Part shown: piece by piece, positions 34,531 to 46,679 of the stretch
How positions within the stretch are numbered: the stretch's first letter is position 1
How the letters are laid out: each line of letters starts with the position of its first letter
NCBI GenBank assembly: GCA_003427395.1
Contig: BFEA01000138.1
Span: forward strand, 268,062-332,061
Direction: 5' to 3'
Source of the DNA: Chara braunii
Taxonomy: Eukaryota > Streptophyta > Charophyceae > Charales > Characeae
Length of the DNA stretch: 64,000 bases
Program-made: the position numbers and the translations under genes
The notes under the pieces: generated by a model
What the model was told of the DNA's origin: nothing
Database searches by the model: none
Seen by the model: only the letters and a program-made list of their open reading frames with translations

Positions 34531-35022
34531 CTATCCCAGCCAAAAGTTGCTACACCACATATATCTTTTCAGAATTATGAATTTTCCAGGTTACCTGGGA
34601 TCTGCTCCCCCTAGCAGGTGGATTAGCTGACAAAGGGCCTTGTCACAGGTGTGGGACGCTATTTCCAATATCAAACTTGGAGTCAAAAGTGTCACAGGCT
34701 GTTTTAGACATGAAGTTCTTGCTCTCCAAGTTGCTATCTGCAAGGAAAAATAGTAAAAAGAACAAGGTGGACCAGGGGATTAACAAGTGAGCCTTGGAGG
34801 AGGGAGTTGTCTCAAGGATGTATGGATTCACAAAGGACCAGTAACAATTTGCACAGAGAATCGATGCACAAAAAAATGAAACTTTGTAGAGGGTGTCCAT
34901 CAAAAAAGTAGAGGAACAGGGAAGGGGAAGTAGCAAAAGCTGACATATTTTACCTGTTATTTGCAGTAGGAAATGAAGAGATAGTTGAAGATGTGTGACC
35001 GTGGCATCATTTTTCATGACAG

Positions 35023-35321
35023 TTTAAACCAGGGTTGTCACACAGGGATCCCCGGGGCCCAAGCCGGGGTAGGGGTTTCACCCCCGGACCTCCGCCGCTG
35101 GGATCGGGGATCGGGGATCCCCGACCCCTGCACCTGCCAAAAGACCCCCGCCCCTGACCCAACACCGGCACCCCCAGCCCCGCCCCGCACCCCCGGCCCC
35201 CCATTACTATTATTATTATTTATTTATTTATTTATTTTGGGGGGGGGAGGTTCCAGAGCCGGGGCCGGGGGTGCCCACCCCTGCACCCCTGAACCCCCGC
35301 CGGGGCTCGACAACTTTAAAC
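35023..35321. mobile_element. GC-rich inverted-repeat element with TTTAAAC flanks
   Basis: TTTAAAC lies at 35023-35029 and 35315-35321. Just inside, GTTGTC on the left faces GACAAC on the right. GGGG/CCCC-rich arms (CCCCGGGG, GCCGGGG, CCCCGGC) pair across an AT-rich centre (TTATT and TTTA repeats at 35210-35236). CAGGGTTGTC at the left end resembles hAT-type ends, but the right end lacks the matching CCCTG. Confidence 0.45.
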
Positions 35322-35582
35322 AACCAGTCCATCCAAAGCTAAATTGAAGAACCAAAAAATATATTCCTCCAAAGCCTAAGGTTGACTGTCATCATATGTA
35401 TGAAAACAAAGACGTGCATGGAACGATAGGCGGATATTGCTTAATATTAAGTTGATAATCCTCACGACACAACGCATGCAAATCACATGCTAGCTGAATC
35501 TTAGGTCCATTGCAGTGCAGCATTGAGCAAGTTTCTTGGGTTTCTGCAGCCAGTACTCCTTCTGTATGGGCAGTCCATAACA

Positions 35583-35700
35583 GTGTCTTATCCAAAGTAA
35601 GGGTGTTAGCTGTCGCAATATCTGGTCTGCAACAGCTCGCCCTGGAGCCAATACACTTTCAGTATGGTGCACTGCAGGTGGTTCACGTGAGAATCTATGC

Positions 35701-35710
<10 letters not shown>
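35583..35710 (+). repeat. Dispersed repeat D3, copy 1
   Basis: Shares with 36548-36675 the words CCAAAGTAAGGGTGT, ATCTGGTCTGCAACA, TTTCAGTATGGTGCACTG and AGGTGGTTC, in the same order, 965 bp apart. Confidence 0.75.
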
Positions 35711-35736
<26 letters not shown>

Positions 35737-35741
35737 CAAAA

Positions 35742-35824
<83 letters not shown>
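35702..35824. repeat. (GT)n and (CT)n compound microsatellite
   Basis: GT run at about 35704-35733, A-rich break, then a CT run at 35747-35824. It follows directly on repeat D3. Confidence 0.95.
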
Positions 35825-35828
<4 letters not shown>

Positions 35829-35849
35829 CCATCCACAAATTATCACAAA

Positions 35850-36545
35850 CCATCCATGAAACAAACAAATATTAAATAGGCAATATAGTAGAAGATGCAA
35901 GGTTGACCATGTTTGTGTGGTGAAGCGCCAAGTGCCCACACACCTGTCTCCCATTGAAGCGGCACACTTGCACATTCTATGCGTATATAATATATATAAA
36001 TATGGTCACATATAGCCCATAAAAGGATCGAGGGCAAACGGCAACATACTCAACACAGAAGGCTCCACAAAGAAGAAAGCACTAACCATATCCGCCAATG
36101 GTCTGAAAAAACTCGGAGAGCCCTCTGAGATGGTCCACAAAGCCACAAGATTAATTGCACAAGTACAACAACACTGACACGTGCTATTCATCCCGAACGA
36201 CCCATTCATGTCACCATCATCTCTATCACTCCATGGCTAGACAACCACCCTTTTTCAGTTCGCTGTCTAACCCCTAGAGTGTATAGAGTACCATAATCCC
36301 AAACTCCTCAAGATCTCCAGGCGACACCATGAGCACTACTGCTTAAGACACCCTAGAAGCCCCCATTTCTTCCATGTGCTCCAAAAGAGAAGCCTGTGTG
36401 TATGTGTACGCATGTGTTGTCCTGTTCGCTATACACAACTCCAGAAAAAAAAGCATGACTGTACCAGACCGTTCTGTTGGACTTTCGCTGACTCATCAGG
36501 AGGTTATGTATGTGGATTCGCACTCAGGTTATGATGTCGGCAATA
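35850..36545. other. No gene recognised
   Basis: Only short frames. A segment near 36445-36505 (GACTCATCAGGAGG) resembles 30925-30965 (GACTCATCAGACGG), a weak dispersed repeat. Confidence 0.3.
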
Positions 36546-36547
36546 AC

Positions 36548-36675
36548 AGGGTCTGATCCAGAAAGTAAGGGTGTCTAGCTGTTGCGAGATCTGGTCTGCA
36601 ACATCTCGCACCGGCAGTGACAACCTTTCAGTATGGTGCACTGTAGGTGGTTCGTGTGAGGATCTATTCTCACCT
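36548..36675 (+). repeat. Dispersed repeat D3, copy 2
   Basis: Direct copy of 35583-35710, without the adjacent GT/CT microsatellite. Confidence 0.75.
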
Positions 36676-36679
36676 CAGG

Positions 36680-37900
36680 CTGCTGCGTCCGTTGCTCATC
36701 TGGCAAGGATGGAGGAGTTAAAATTACGGGAGCAGCCGGAGGATGCGAACATTGCATGTGGGACATCAACGGAGAGAATGTGGTGGGTGATGGCACTGGG
36801 GATAGTCCACGCAGTACAGACACATACTTTTCATGACAGCTTCCTGGAAACATTGACGACACATGGCAAGTTGCTGACATGCCAGCAGGAGGGCAGCCTG
36901 ATATTCACAGTTATTCAAGCACGGCATGTCAAGGTTACAACGGCATATCAGGCACGCAATAAGCAGGGGCCGGGAGAAGGATGAGTGCAAGGCAACAGGT
37001 CACAGTTTTCGTGGCAGAGGCTGGCAGTGACCATCCCTTCATAGTGTTTGAAGCAGAGATTGTGTAGTGTGCATGCTAACCGAACTGTACCTGTGCGGGA
37101 ACACAATGGCATGGCGCAGTCAACAGCCGCGGCAGAATCCGTCCAATCTACACAGCCAAGGGACGCTTCCTGCATTGTTCAGCGGAGGGGCAAGGATCGG
37201 CCGGATTGTTCCACGGAGGTTGTAGAGCCTGCAAGTGCACATCCACATACCGTTCCTGATTGACCAGCCAGAGTGAGTGGGATTGCGCTACTCGGTGATA
37301 GTCATATTTCACACCGAGTTTCGGTAGGAGATGGAATTGCATGTGGAGAAGGCAGGAGATGCAGTCATCGTCCCATAAATGTCATAGACAGTACTTCTAT
37401 GTTCACACCAACCACAGTACTGTGATCCTCTGGGCAAACAACAACACGCTCCTCTTCTATCCAACGGACAACGTCTGCAAAATCAGAAACAGTAAAGGGC
37501 CTGCAACTGTAGAGCAAGGAGGGACACATCAACGACATAGTACTCACAGTGGCCTCCCTGTAGCACATCATTTGATTCCGTAGATTGCACGGCAGGGGAG
37601 GTTCATTACGGTCTTGACGGTCTCTGTCAGGCTCCTCTGGCTATATTAACTCCATTGGCTCTAGCATCTCCAGAAGGTGGATGATTGTCAGTTCAAGTGG
37701 GGAGCAAGAAGCGGAAGCTGATCAGATGCACATGTACTCAAGAGTGGCGGCTAATTGTGCAAATGCTACACAGGTGGCTGCACCTCGCGTCTGGTGCATA
37801 GGCAGGCCTGCAGCACCGTAAAAATCATTGCCACATTGTGGACTGCAGACTTGGTGTGTACATTCTTGTGGGGAAAAAAAAGGGCAACGGCCTTGAGATA
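36680..37900. other. No gene recognised
   Basis: Several frames of 60-137 codons on both strands overlap and have no conserved motif. I do not support any as a gene. Confidence 0.3.
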
Positions 37901-37904
37901 TCAT

Positions 37905-37975
37905 CACGGAAGTGGAGTTCAAACTCAGGTTTGTATTTCAACAGTTCAGGGGTGCACCAACTGAGCTAGGCCAGT
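37905..37975 (-). repeat. tRNA-like sequence, SINE head candidate
   Basis: Read on the minus strand: TAGCTCAGTTGG (37968-37957), a perfect A box, and GAGTTTGAACTCC (37926-37914), a good B box. Preceding GGCC matches the head of the SINE at 46680. No intact acceptor stem is evident, so a functional tRNA is unlikely. Confidence 0.5.
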
Positions 37976-37979
37976 TGTT

Positions 37980-40230
37980 GGACTCAGTATGTACTATTCC
38001 AGGCTCGTGTGTATTGGGAGTGACGACGTTGTTCCGCACGGCCGCATGGCACCGGAGTAGACCTTTGCCTCCAACCGGGGGTACGGTGATCATACTGTTC
38101 ATGTACAAACGAGGCCGTTGTCTGGGAGATGGCAGGGGAGATGGGGAACGTGCCTGCCGAAGAGGCATCCGTGATGGCCAATCTGATCATGAATGTGTTG
38201 ATGACGAGGACAATGACAAGGGGGAGGAATGTGAGGAAAAGGAGGAGGAGGACGGCGACAAAGAAGACGAAGCGGTTGACTGAGAGGATGATGGAAGTGC
38301 CTGGTGGCACTGGTGGTGGTGTTGGAGGCAAACTTTCAGCAGCAGCTGCAATGGTAGGATGCAGACTATCATCCCTTGCAGCCACTTGTGGCAACATTTA
38401 TGTTGTCTGCTACAGCTGGCCGGGTTTTCAGCCGGATTGCAGAATCCACATTAGCAGCTGCTGTTCTGGTAGTAATAACCAGGGAAGGAGGGCCCACTGC
38501 GTGCGGCTGTGTGGAGGGCTGCTGCTTCCTGTGCTCAGAAATGGCATTTGGCAGTGGGCAGGGCCCTGCTGCGTGTCGGTGTGGAGAGCTGATGCTGCCT
38601 GTGCTCAGAATTGGCATTCGGTAGTGGGAGGGCAAGTGACCAGCGCAGCATGCGGTGAAACCAGTTTGTAAGCCGGGCGACATGAGTGGACATCCGACGC
38701 TGCCGGCCATGCACATAAGCAGTCCAACCTCCGGCCAGGACACTGCGGGGATGGCCCCTAACAATCATAAGGTCGTGTCAAGGAAGTCACTGGCGCTTTG
38801 GATACGATAGTATTGTTACAAATATGCTTGAACCTCATTAGCTGTCCCGTTAGCACACCTGCGGGCTGATGAGCTGGGGCATTGGAGGAAGCACTGGGAT
38901 AGTGTATGACAGGGAATGTCCAAGCCTCAGCCTTACCAGACACGCCAATGCGAAGTGAGCCGTCTGGCCGAATTGAGATTCTTGCCCCGACATGACCCGT
39001 CCATTCCGAGCAGGTAGGAGTGGAGATTTCTTCCAGGATAGGATGTCCTCAATGAGCCGATACGTGAATGCATATTGTCTGCCTCGGAGCACATGCGGCC
39101 TTGGGCATGGCGACTGGGCAGTTGTGATTCTGGTGTCGCATATCAGTTTCAGGGTATGACGGTAACTTGTACATAGAGGTTGTCTTGTCTAGACTTCAGC
39201 GGCAAACATAGGTGGCCTCAAGCGAGTTTGTGCTGGGGAGCAGGGTGCTTTAGGCAGTGGAGCTTCTCTTCTGCTGCGGTTCGAAAGCTTCGTAGTCCAC
39301 AGGCAAATCATCAAAGGTGAGCTTATCAGTAACCCCTTTTCTTTTGAGTGTGTGGGGGGGGGAGTTTGGGGGCGGGGGGGGGGGGGGGGGGGGATTGATA
39401 CTTAAACTCAAAGGTATTGGAGCGATGTTGACACAAGTGATGATTGGTGTCCTCTTGATGGATGAAGTCAAGTAATGATGTGGGCTGGCATGCCTGTGAG
39501 CACACTCAGAGACTGCTAACTACGGCGCAATTACCGCAGGTTGTCATGGACTAGAACACATGGGTTCGATGGGCACCGGCGCTTTCGGCGTCAGTGCTCC
39601 CAGTGCTGTTGCATGGGGTTCAAAGGGCCTCTTTTCTGATAGAACGTTCATACCTGTATGAATAGGTGCCTGGTGTATTTCTTTGTAGTTATGGGATGAT
39701 AAAATGAGGGGAGGGACGATGAGCAGATGGCCATTAGCCAATAGCCATTCCAAAGGAGAGGTTGCTACACAACGAGCAATGTGTATTGTTGAGTGCAGAT
39801 TGCAGAAATGAACGGATATACCGGTGAATGCTGCTTGCCCATGCGTACTGGTAAAATGGTGCAAGTACCCGCTCAACCATACACAAGTGTGGAACATTGC
39901 ACTCTTTATCTCTTACCTTCATCTGTATTGCTTACTGTGGTTGACTTTTGGTGATTTTTTAGAAATGTGCAGCGACCATCACCTCCAAATGCACACATGA
40001 ACCCTTGCGACTTTTGGAGGCTGTGGTAGCCATTTATTGCTGGACAGAAACAAGGAAGTCTGCAAAAGAGAAAAACAGAGAGAGAGGGGAGAGGGAGGGA
40101 GAGAGACACAGAAAGAGGCCATGATCAACTACCATGGCTTCCAAATGAACATGGGAATCCCTTGCAGCATTTGGGGGCCGTGGTGGTTATATGTCGTTAG
40201 TGGAAACGTAAATTGATAGATAGACCAGTT
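37980..40230. other. No gene recognised
   Basis: Frames at 37912-38283 (acidic end) and 38129-38671 are low-complexity. A 60-70 bp direct duplication (GATGCTGCCTGTGCTCAGAA / GCTGCTTCCTGTGCTCAGAA) lies at about 38517-38645. A G run occupies about 39369-39394. Confidence 0.3.
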
Positions 40231-40239
40231 GAGATGAGA

Positions 40240-40620
40240 TCGTTACTTTCGATTAGAGATAAACAGGAAGACAGACCGATTGACTGCCCGAGCCACTACT
40301 AGATAGAAAGAAACACAAATAGAAAGACAGACACATAGACAATAGATATAATAATAGACAGGTAAACAGAACGACAAATAGAAAAATTGACACACGGATG
40401 GATAGATAGACAGACAGACAGACACATAGACAGATCGATATAACAATAGACAGGTAAACAGAGCAACAAATAGGAAAAAAAATAGACACGCGGATGGATA
40501 AATAGACAGACCGACACATAGACAGATAGATATAACAAGAGACAGGTTAACAGAGCGACAAGTAGAAAAATAGACACACGGATGGGTAGATAGATAGATA
40601 GATAGATATATATAGAGAGA
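40240..40620. repeat. GATA/GACA-type minisatellite, about 95-bp higher-order unit
   Basis: Three units share GACACATAGACA, a GATATAAYAATAGACAGGT word, AACAGA and GACACACGGATGGATAGATAG. Within units the short words GATA and GACA alternate. Open frames on the minus strand derive from this. Confidence 0.85.
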
Positions 40621-40626
40621 GAGAGA

Positions 40627-40786
40627 GACAGGTAGATGCTGCTTCTGCTGCTGCTATGCTGAATACTGCTCCTGCTGCTGCTCTTGGTGCTGTTCTTCCT
40701 GCTGCTGACAGGTAGATGCTGCTTCTGCTGCTGCTATGCTGACTACTGCTCCTGATGCTGCTCTTGGTGCTGTTCTTCCTGCTGCT
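40627..40786. repeat. 80-bp tandem duplication
   Basis: GACAGGTAGATGCTGCTTCT starts at 40627 and again at 40707. The two 80-bp units differ at only a few bases and are rich in CTG. Confidence 0.9.
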
Positions 40787-42560
40787 GCTGTTGCTGGTGC
40801 TTTTTGCTCCTGCTGCTGCTGCTGCTGTTTGCTCCTACTGCTGCTTCTCCAGTTGCTGCTTCTCCTCCTGATCGTACAGCTGTTGCTCCATCTCCACAGC
40901 TGCTAGAATTACTGCTGGAGGTACTGGTGCGAAGACGACAGCACTGACTGCCAGAACTACAGATACGACAACCACAGTTGGTCCTACAGCTCCTGTCACT
41001 CCTAGGGAGCCGGAAACGACAGGTTCTGTTTAGAAAAGAAAAAGAAAAAGAAAAAAAGTGTTACTTCAGTGCTGCACAAAATCTATAACAGCAGCAGCAA
41101 CAAGTACAGCTGGTACAACACTACAAGTACTGCCACTACTGGCGCTGCTGCCATTGCTACTGCTGCTGCTACCTCTGTTGCTGCCACTGCCACTGCTGCT
41201 ACTGCTGTTGTAAGTACTGCTCGTACCTTCTTCCCCCAAATACAACGAACGGTCTAAATTCAGCTACAATGACCGTACATTCTATTCGGGTGAAGAAGGT
41301 AGTACTCCTGTTAGTGCTGCTATTCCTGCTGCTACTGGCACTGCTGCTGCGGCATCTAGTCAGACACTACCGCTGCTGGTGCCGTAAGTGCTGCTTCTGG
41401 TAGAACTGCTACTTTGTATTGTTACAGTTGCTGCTGCTACTTGTATGCTGTTGCTGTTGCTACTACTGCTCCTGCTCGAATACCCTTACTGCTGCCACAA
41501 CTCCAACTACCCTTATTTCTGCTGCTACTGCTGCTGCTGCTGCTACCCTTACTGCCGCGGTTACTGCAGCTACTACCCTTACTGCTGCTGTTACTGCTGC
41601 TACCATCCTTACTGCTGATTCTACTGTTACTATTACCCTGGTTTTACCACTACCCTTACTGGTGCTACTACCAGCACTGCCCTTACTACTACCCTTACTG
41701 CTGATTCTACTGTTACTATCACCTTTACAGCTGGTTTTACCACTACCCTTACTGCTGCTACTACCAGCACTGCCCTTACTACTACGATTACTGCTGATTT
41801 TACTGTTACTATTACCCTTACTGCTGGTTTTGCCACTACCCTTACTGCTGCTACTACCAGCACTGCCCTTACTACTACCCTTACTACTACCCTTACTGCT
41901 GATTTTACTGTTACTATTACCCTTACTGCTGGTTTTACTACTACCCTTACTGCTGGTTTTACTACTACCCTTACTGCTGCTACCATCAGCACTGCCCTTA
42001 CTACTACCCTCACTGCTGGTTTTACCACTACCCTTACTGCTGCTACTATCAGCACTGCCCTTACTACTACCCTTGCTGCTGATTTTACTGTTACTGTTAC
42101 CCTTGCTGCTGATTTTACTGTTACTGTTACCCTTGCTGCTGATTTTACTGTTACTGTTACCCTTACTGCTGGTTTTACCGCTACCCTTACTGCTGCAACT
42201 ATCAGCACTGCCCTTACTTCACCTCCTCCTGCTGCCCTTCCTGCTGCGACTTCTGCTGCTACTACCATCTGCCGCGGCTGCTGCTGTCACCACTGCCTAC
42301 TGCTGCTACCACTAGTGTTGATGCTGCTATCACTGCAGCGGCCACTTTTGCCACTATTACCACTGCGGCTTCTAAAATTTGCTGCTGCTACTGCCCCTCC
42401 TGCTGCAGCTAATCCCCTCTCGGTGGATCCAGCACAGCTATTGGTATCGCAGCAGCTACTGGTACCAACAGCTGTCTACTGCAGCTATTGTCACCGCTGC
42501 TCATGTTGCTGATCCTCCTGCTGCTGTTCTCCCTGCCACTGTTATCGTTAATACCCCGGC
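40787..42560. repeat. CTG/CTA cryptic trinucleotide satellite
   Basis: About 1.8 kb built of CTG, CTA, TTA and CCx triplets, with longer words such as CCCTTACTGCTGATTTTACT and AGCACTGCCCTTACTACTAC repeated irregularly. Long open frames on both strands (poly-Leu/Pro on plus, Val/Ala/Arg on minus) are explained by the triplet composition. The tract is broken once, by the MITE at 41223. Confidence 0.9.
41223..41305 (+). mobile_element. Foldback MITE F1, internally deleted copy
   Basis: Starts GTACCTTCTTCCCCC and ends GAAGAAGGTAGTAC. Inner ACAATGACCGTAC and TCTATTCGGG match the right arm at 43691-43736. The left arm is shortened and the loop is missing. It is sharply bounded by CTG/CTA triplet sequence on both sides. 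Confidence 0.85.
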
Positions 42561-43440
42561 CGCAGCCACTACCACAGCCATGATACTGCGCACAGCTTGG
42601 GAAACCACGATGCACGGCCCCTGGAAGGGCAAACCTCCTCCTCCTTTTCAGGTCTCATCTCGTTAGTTGTACGACGGGCTCGAAATAGACATTTGCTCAA
42701 CTTGTATTTCTGCATCCCCGCCCCTTATTCCCTCACCAAGAGGCATGGTCCAAGCGTTTTGTAGAAACCAAGGGACAGGAACACGAAAAACATAGAAAGA
42801 AAGAAGACAACGAACAAGCCCCACACAAGGGAAAAAAGACAGGCAGAAGAAGATGGATAGATGGATAGGCAAACGTATCATGTTTCTTCACAAGGCATTC
42901 ACGATACATACCGTTATTCTTTTTTCTCCACACAACGTCGACCGTTTTCTCTTCTTTTTTTTTTTTTTCCAATGGGAAAACGGCAACCGTTATCAATCGC
43001 GCCACAATGGAAAAACACAAGAGGCAAAACGAAACGGTGCACAAGTGCGAGCGGGCGACGTGCGAGTTTGAGCACAAAAACCCGCAAAGATGTCATGATC
43101 GTCAATCTCCCAGCCAAGCAGGAGAAAACGCCCCACGGAACTCCCCCCCCCTCCGCGGAGCCAAAACCCCTGAACCTCCCCCGCAAATGCACATGCGGAT
43201 AAACAAACAAAGGGCGTCGCCGCACTACTCACCAGAATGATGGACGAATTTTCTGCAAGAATGTGGAAAGATTCACAGCCATATTTTTTATTCTATTGTG
43301 CACTTGGTGAGTGGTGCGGCGAGGCCCAAGGGCATTAGCTTTCACCTTTCCGGACAGACCATCACACAATCTGCTAGATTGTCGAGAGAGAGAGATTCAA
43401 AGATTCGCGAGGTTGTCACTTCTTCCTTCTCCTCCTCCTA
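42561..43440. other. No gene recognised
   Basis: Mixed sequence with short overlapping frames. No domain is seen. Confidence 0.3.
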
Positions 43441-43445
43441 CTCCT

Positions 43446-43580
<135 letters not shown>

Positions 43581-43625
43581 TTCCCCCTTCTACTCCTCCC
43601 AAGCTCGCCTTTGTTGAATTTACTC

Positions 43626-43736
43626 CTACCTTCTTCCCCCGAATACAACGTACGGTCATTATAGCTGTATTTAGACTGAAACATACCCCTAATACAGCTA
43701 TAATGACCGTACGTTGTATTCGGGGGAAGAAGGTAG
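43626..43736 (+). mobile_element. Foldback MITE F1, perfect hairpin
   Basis: The left arm 43626-43671 and right arm 43691-43736 are perfect reverse complements over 46 bp. They start CTACCTTCTTCCCCCG and end AGCTGTATT before a 19-nt loop. Two other copies lie at 7776-7898 and 41223-41305. There is no coding capacity. The lack of any mismatch implies a recent insertion or arm homogenisation. No convincing target duplication longer than 2 bp (TC) is visible. Confidence 0.9.
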
Positions 43737-43739
43737 TCG

Positions 43740-44640
43740 CCCTCCTCCTCCTCGTCTTGTCCCCGCCCCGCTCCTCGCGACGACAAGAATGAGTGACAAG
43801 ATCAACGGTGCGTGGAGGAGGAGGCGCAACGACGGCAATGAAGATCAAAATAAACTTTGGTAAGAAGCGGAAGGATATTTCAATGGGCTCGAGAGAAGAT
43901 ACGAGGAGGCAGATCGATATCACTATTCCTTTTGCAAATGGTTAATAGTATTAGTTGACCCCAGACGAATGGAGATGATGACCACACAGCTGAGGAAGAC
44001 GTAGACCAGGACAAGGTAGCATGAGTATGATGCCTGAGGAGGAAAAGGACAGCGACGATGACGATCAGGAAGACGACAAGGAGGCGATGGTCAAGAGAAG
44101 ATAAAATGGTGATTACGAGTGATGATCACGATGGGCAGGAGTAAGACTGATACCTTCAACCACTCAGACATCCATCCAAAGCAAAGACGCCCCTTGTACC
44201 TTTCTTTCCACTCCCCCATCAAACACATCGCCAGTGAAGATGGAGAGGAGTAGAGGTAGGATGAACAAAGATGCCGATGTGACGTGGCGTAGTAGACGGG
44301 AAATTCGCAAGCAAGCACTGACGACTTCAGTTTCTCTTTTTCCGATCACTTTTCTCCTCATCTTCAGCTGGGTGGGAGAACAGCAGAGAGACGCAGGAAA
44401 GGGGCGTCGCTATCGTCCTCACTCCCTCCTCATCTTCCTCCTTGTCTTTCTCCTCCTCACCCTGCGCGCCTTAGAAGACACAAGCTAAATAATTCTTTGA
44501 GCTTTTTGACATGTCAACGAGTTTTGCTGTACCACGGGGGGGAGGGAATATACAGTAATTCTGAGAAACTTCTTGATCAATCGTTTCGCAAATTTTTACA
44601 ATCGTTTCGCAAACGTTTCGCAAAGAAGAAAGACTTAAGC
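43740..44640. other. No gene recognised
   Basis: Purine-rich sequence with GA- and GAAGA-like words; no supported ORF. Confidence 0.3.
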
Positions 44641-44652
44641 AGTCCGACCAAA

Positions 44653-44664
44653 GTCCCCCTGACT

Positions 44665-44699
<35 letters not shown>

Positions 44700-44710
44700 T
44701 CCCCCTGACT
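44653..44710 (+). mobile_element. Poly-A tract with 12-bp flanking duplication
   Basis: GTCCCCCTGACT lies at 44653-44664 and 44699-44710. Between them are only C, about 32 A and G. It looks like the tail end of a fully 5'-truncated retroposed insertion, although slippage in a duplicated segment is possible. Confidence 0.5.
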
Positions 44711-46060
44711 ACAGCTCCTTTTTCCTCAGCAACCCACTTTTCACAACTCTCCCCCCTCATCGCCATCGGTCTCCGACTCCTTATCCAAGCAAATACTGCT
44801 CATCAGCACGTTCACCTCCACCTCATATGCCGCCTCCTCATATGCCGCCTCCTCTTCTTCCATCTCGGGTTCCAGCGCTGTCACGACACACAAACAGTGT
44901 GGGTTCCAGACAACAAAATAGCGGACTTCTTCTAGAAATGGATTATACAGAACTATAGTCAGCGCGCGCTGACGTCGTTCAGTCGGAGTTATCAGCCCAT
45001 CGCATCGTCGCCGCGCACTCGCACGCAATCGCCTTTCCCGCAGCGGAGCGGAGGGAAAGAGTCACTGAACACACACACGAAGTGTGAGACTACTGCCCCG
45101 CTGATTTAGAACACACACACGGCGAGTAATACACACACATGGCGATAAACAAACAACGGGCTCTTCTTTCTTCCTTCTCCTCCCTCTCTCTCCCCCCCTG
45201 GGACCGAAATGGGCAGAGAGTCTAGAAGCTCCTACCAAGACGCCACCATCGATTCGATGGGAAAGCCTCGACAGCTCATGCCCACCTCAGGCAGTGCAAA
45301 GTGAGATACCATCATAGAAATCCACATATTGACGAGAGAGAGAGAGATTCAAGGCATCAGGCAGCTACCACCTCTCCCTTCTGCTCCTCCTTTCCGTCCT
45401 CCTCTCCCTCCTCCTCTCCCTCATCCTCTCCGTCCTCCTCTCCCTCCTCCTCTCCGTCCTCCCGCCCTTCGGCCGACCATTCTCCTTAGCACAGCTTCTT
45501 CTATGCCGCGTCCTTTTCCTCGATGCTTTATGATAGCGATGATACTGGTGAGAGAGAGATACCGGGGAGGGATTGCACCCAAGACTTCAAAGAACAGATA
45601 AAAGGAGAGGAATCGGGGGGTGCGGACGGATTTTTCATTGGCCTCCTGTTAATGGCTATACCAGTTGACCAAAAGGCGATAGAAAACGCTAACAAGGTTG
45701 AGCAGAAGAAGACAGAGGACGGACGACAACGATATTGCAGAGGAGAAGGCAAAGGGGGGGAGGACGGATGAAGATGAGGAGAACGCCATGTAACAATGAT
45801 AGAGGAGGAGGAGCGGGGTAGGATGAAAGGCTGATTGGTAATGAGAAATGGGAGGGACGATGATCTTATTTTGAAGTTGTATTTCACAAGTAAGAGACAA
45901 ATACAAGCAGGCGGTTTCAGTCATTTTGGCCTTGCTTTTTTCTCGTTCATCCTGATTTCCCTCTCTTCGGGCTTCATCAATCACCTCTGCCCGGAAGCTT
46001 TTCCCATAAAACTCGACCGAGCCAGCATAGATGCTGTGTCATCACGCCTCACGGCCACGC
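44711..46060. other. No gene recognised; pyrimidine-rich and GA-rich patches
   Basis: CTCCTCC-type repeats lie at 45395-45470. The sequence is otherwise mixed, with short frames of low complexity. Confidence 0.3.
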
Positions 46061-46063
46061 ACG

Positions 46064-46064
<1 letters not shown>

Positions 46065-46110
<46 letters not shown>
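46065..46110. repeat. (CA)n microsatellite
   Basis: CACG then pure CA, about 45 bp. Confidence 0.95.
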
Positions 46111-46328
46111 GGACGGAACCGTGAAACAACCAAAAAACTGTGTGAAGAAAGGAGGAAGCCAAAAGCAACGACGGGCGGTAGAAAGACGACGACTCATGGA
46201 AGAAGCTCACCTCTGCTGGCGTGGAACGTGAGGGTTGGCGAGACACCTGACGTACGAAGCGGTGTTTCCGAGAGTAATAGGGACTGCGACGCGTCTCGGT
46301 AGGCCGCTCGAAGTGTGCGACAGGAGAT

Positions 46329-46374
46329 GTGACACGTTACAAGGACCGACTGTGACACGTTACAAGGACCGACG
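46329..46374. repeat. 23-bp direct duplication
   Basis: TGTGACACGTTACAAGGACC followed by GAC, present twice head to tail without mismatch. Confidence 0.85.
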
Positions 46375-46679
46375 CATCGAAGCCCGACCTTCGTCTCTGC
46401 GCGACAGGCATAAGCGTGGAGGAGATCGGCAGCACGCCTACCGGATGGACCAGGCGTCCGGACCTGGTTGACTGGCCTCATGTCGGTCCCCCATCCCAGA
46501 CTCTCCACTTGCTGAGCCTTGCATCACTGATAAGAGCCTGGCGTTTTGCTGCTTTTTTTTCCCTACCAAACCCAACCCGAACGTGTGTTATGCATGTAGT
46601 ACTATTTTTCTATTTTATTTTACTTTTATGAGGATTTTTTTTTCGGGGGGGAAGGTGGAAATTAGGGTAATTTGATCCA

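Noticed and set aside
37912-38671. Acidic and Arg-rich frames as a possible gene
   Set aside because: Low complexity, overlapping frames on both strands, starts inside a tRNA-like repeat.
41419-42315. 298-codon Leu/Pro frame and 211-codon Val/Ala frame on the opposite strand
   Set aside because: Both follow from the CTG/CTA triplet satellite; open on both strands, no start context or domain.
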